Source: Neobacillus niacini (GTDB taxonomy: Bacteria; Bacillota; Bacilli; Bacillales; Cytobacillaceae). Taken from it: a DNA stretch of 41,369 nucleotides. Location of the stretch: positions 1 to 41,369 of the forward strand of contig NZ_JAMBOX010000026.1 in the NCBI RefSeq assembly GCF_023715785.1. The letters are read 5' to 3'. The notes under the pieces were generated by a model. The model did not search any database, was not told the origin of the DNA, and saw only the letters and a list, made by a program, of their open reading frames with translations. Positions 41,295 to 41,369 of the stretch are shown one piece after another; position 1 is the stretch's first letter, and the number at the start of each line of letters is the position of its first letter. Made by a program: the position numbers and the translations under genes.

Positions 41295-41369
41295 GCCCTC
41301 TTGGTATGATGCGGGGTGTCAAATCTGCAGAATTGACCCCTAATTTGATAACCAAGGAGGACTCCATAT
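41295..41369 (+). promoter_or_regulatory. Leader hairpin sequestering a ribosome site at the window edge
   Basis: CCCTCTTGGTAT (41297-41307) pairs with ATAACCAAGGAGG (41348-41360), and inside it GGGGT..CAA pairs with TTGACCCC (41313-41340). AAGGAGG, the Shine-Dalgarno site, is thus buried in the stem. The window ends with CCATAT, where an ATG would start at 41368 with 7-base spacing. The gene itself is outside. The preceding ~125 bp (41168-41294) show no gene. Confidence 0.45.

Overview
The window reads as chromosomal DNA of an endospore-forming Bacillaceae (Bacillus/Neobacillus type). Evidence: purine-rich Shine-Dalgarno sites, frequent TTG/GTG starts, a Bacillus-type tRNA array behind a 23S rRNA end, CcpN, a YaaH-type LysM/GH18 spore enzyme, and a CotG-like/CotH spore-coat pair.

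Layout. 1-1245: 3' end of a 23S rRNA, a palindromic intergenic repeat where a 5S gene would be expected (none is visible), then nine tRNA genes (Leu, Gly, Leu, Pro, a decayed Ala, Met, Ser, Tyr, Trp) and a terminator. 1326-2964: NIPSNAP-Nudix fusion and an Fpg-type DNA glycosylase. 3138-7332: ccpN, the PPDK regulatory protein and ppdK, a gluconeogenic/PEP-pyruvate unit. 7436-8005: a long hairpin, a 63-aa conserved protein and a 27-aa holin-like toxin gene with a near-consensus promoter, resembling a type I toxin locus. 8087-17118: Suv3-like RNA helicase, SulP anion transporter, LysM/GH18 enzyme, S13-family D-Ala-D-Ala carboxypeptidase, endonuclease IV homologue, CBS protein. 17120-25249: an acidic unknown protein (minus strand), a WYL-domain regulator and two large overlapping genes forming an AddB-like/AddA-like helicase-nuclease pair, a possible repair or defence cassette. 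25251-25608: inverted terminator copies flanking a Bacillus-type palindromic repeat. 25610-26041: a thioesterase (minus strand).

26140-39456: an ethanolamine-utilization microcompartment locus. A leader with a hairpin, an ANTAR-target-like hexaloop hairpin and an overlapping intrinsic terminator precedes eutL, a BMC protein with a Rho-N/SAP-like tail, eutE, eutM, a PduL-type phosphotransacylase, an unrecognised cargo-like protein, eutN, eutS, eutP, the eutW/eutV sensor-antiterminator pair, eutA, eutB, eutC, a 45-aa single-span membrane protein and an APC-superfamily permease. The permease would import ethanolamine. EutBC, reactivated by EutA, would cleave it to acetaldehyde and ammonia. EutE would make acetyl-CoA and PduL acetyl phosphate, inside a shell of EutL/M/N/S and the tailed BMC protein. 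EutW would sense ethanolamine and EutV would antiterminate the leader. No eutH, eutT, eutG or eutQ, and no cobalamin riboswitch, was seen.

39473-41369: a divergent CotG-like/CotH pair (Ser/Arg-rich substrate and its kinase), a palindromic repeat/terminator, and at the edge a hairpin that could sequester a ribosome binding site for a gene starting beyond the window, possibly the end of an insertion sequence. All assignments come from reading motifs by eye. No database search was run.
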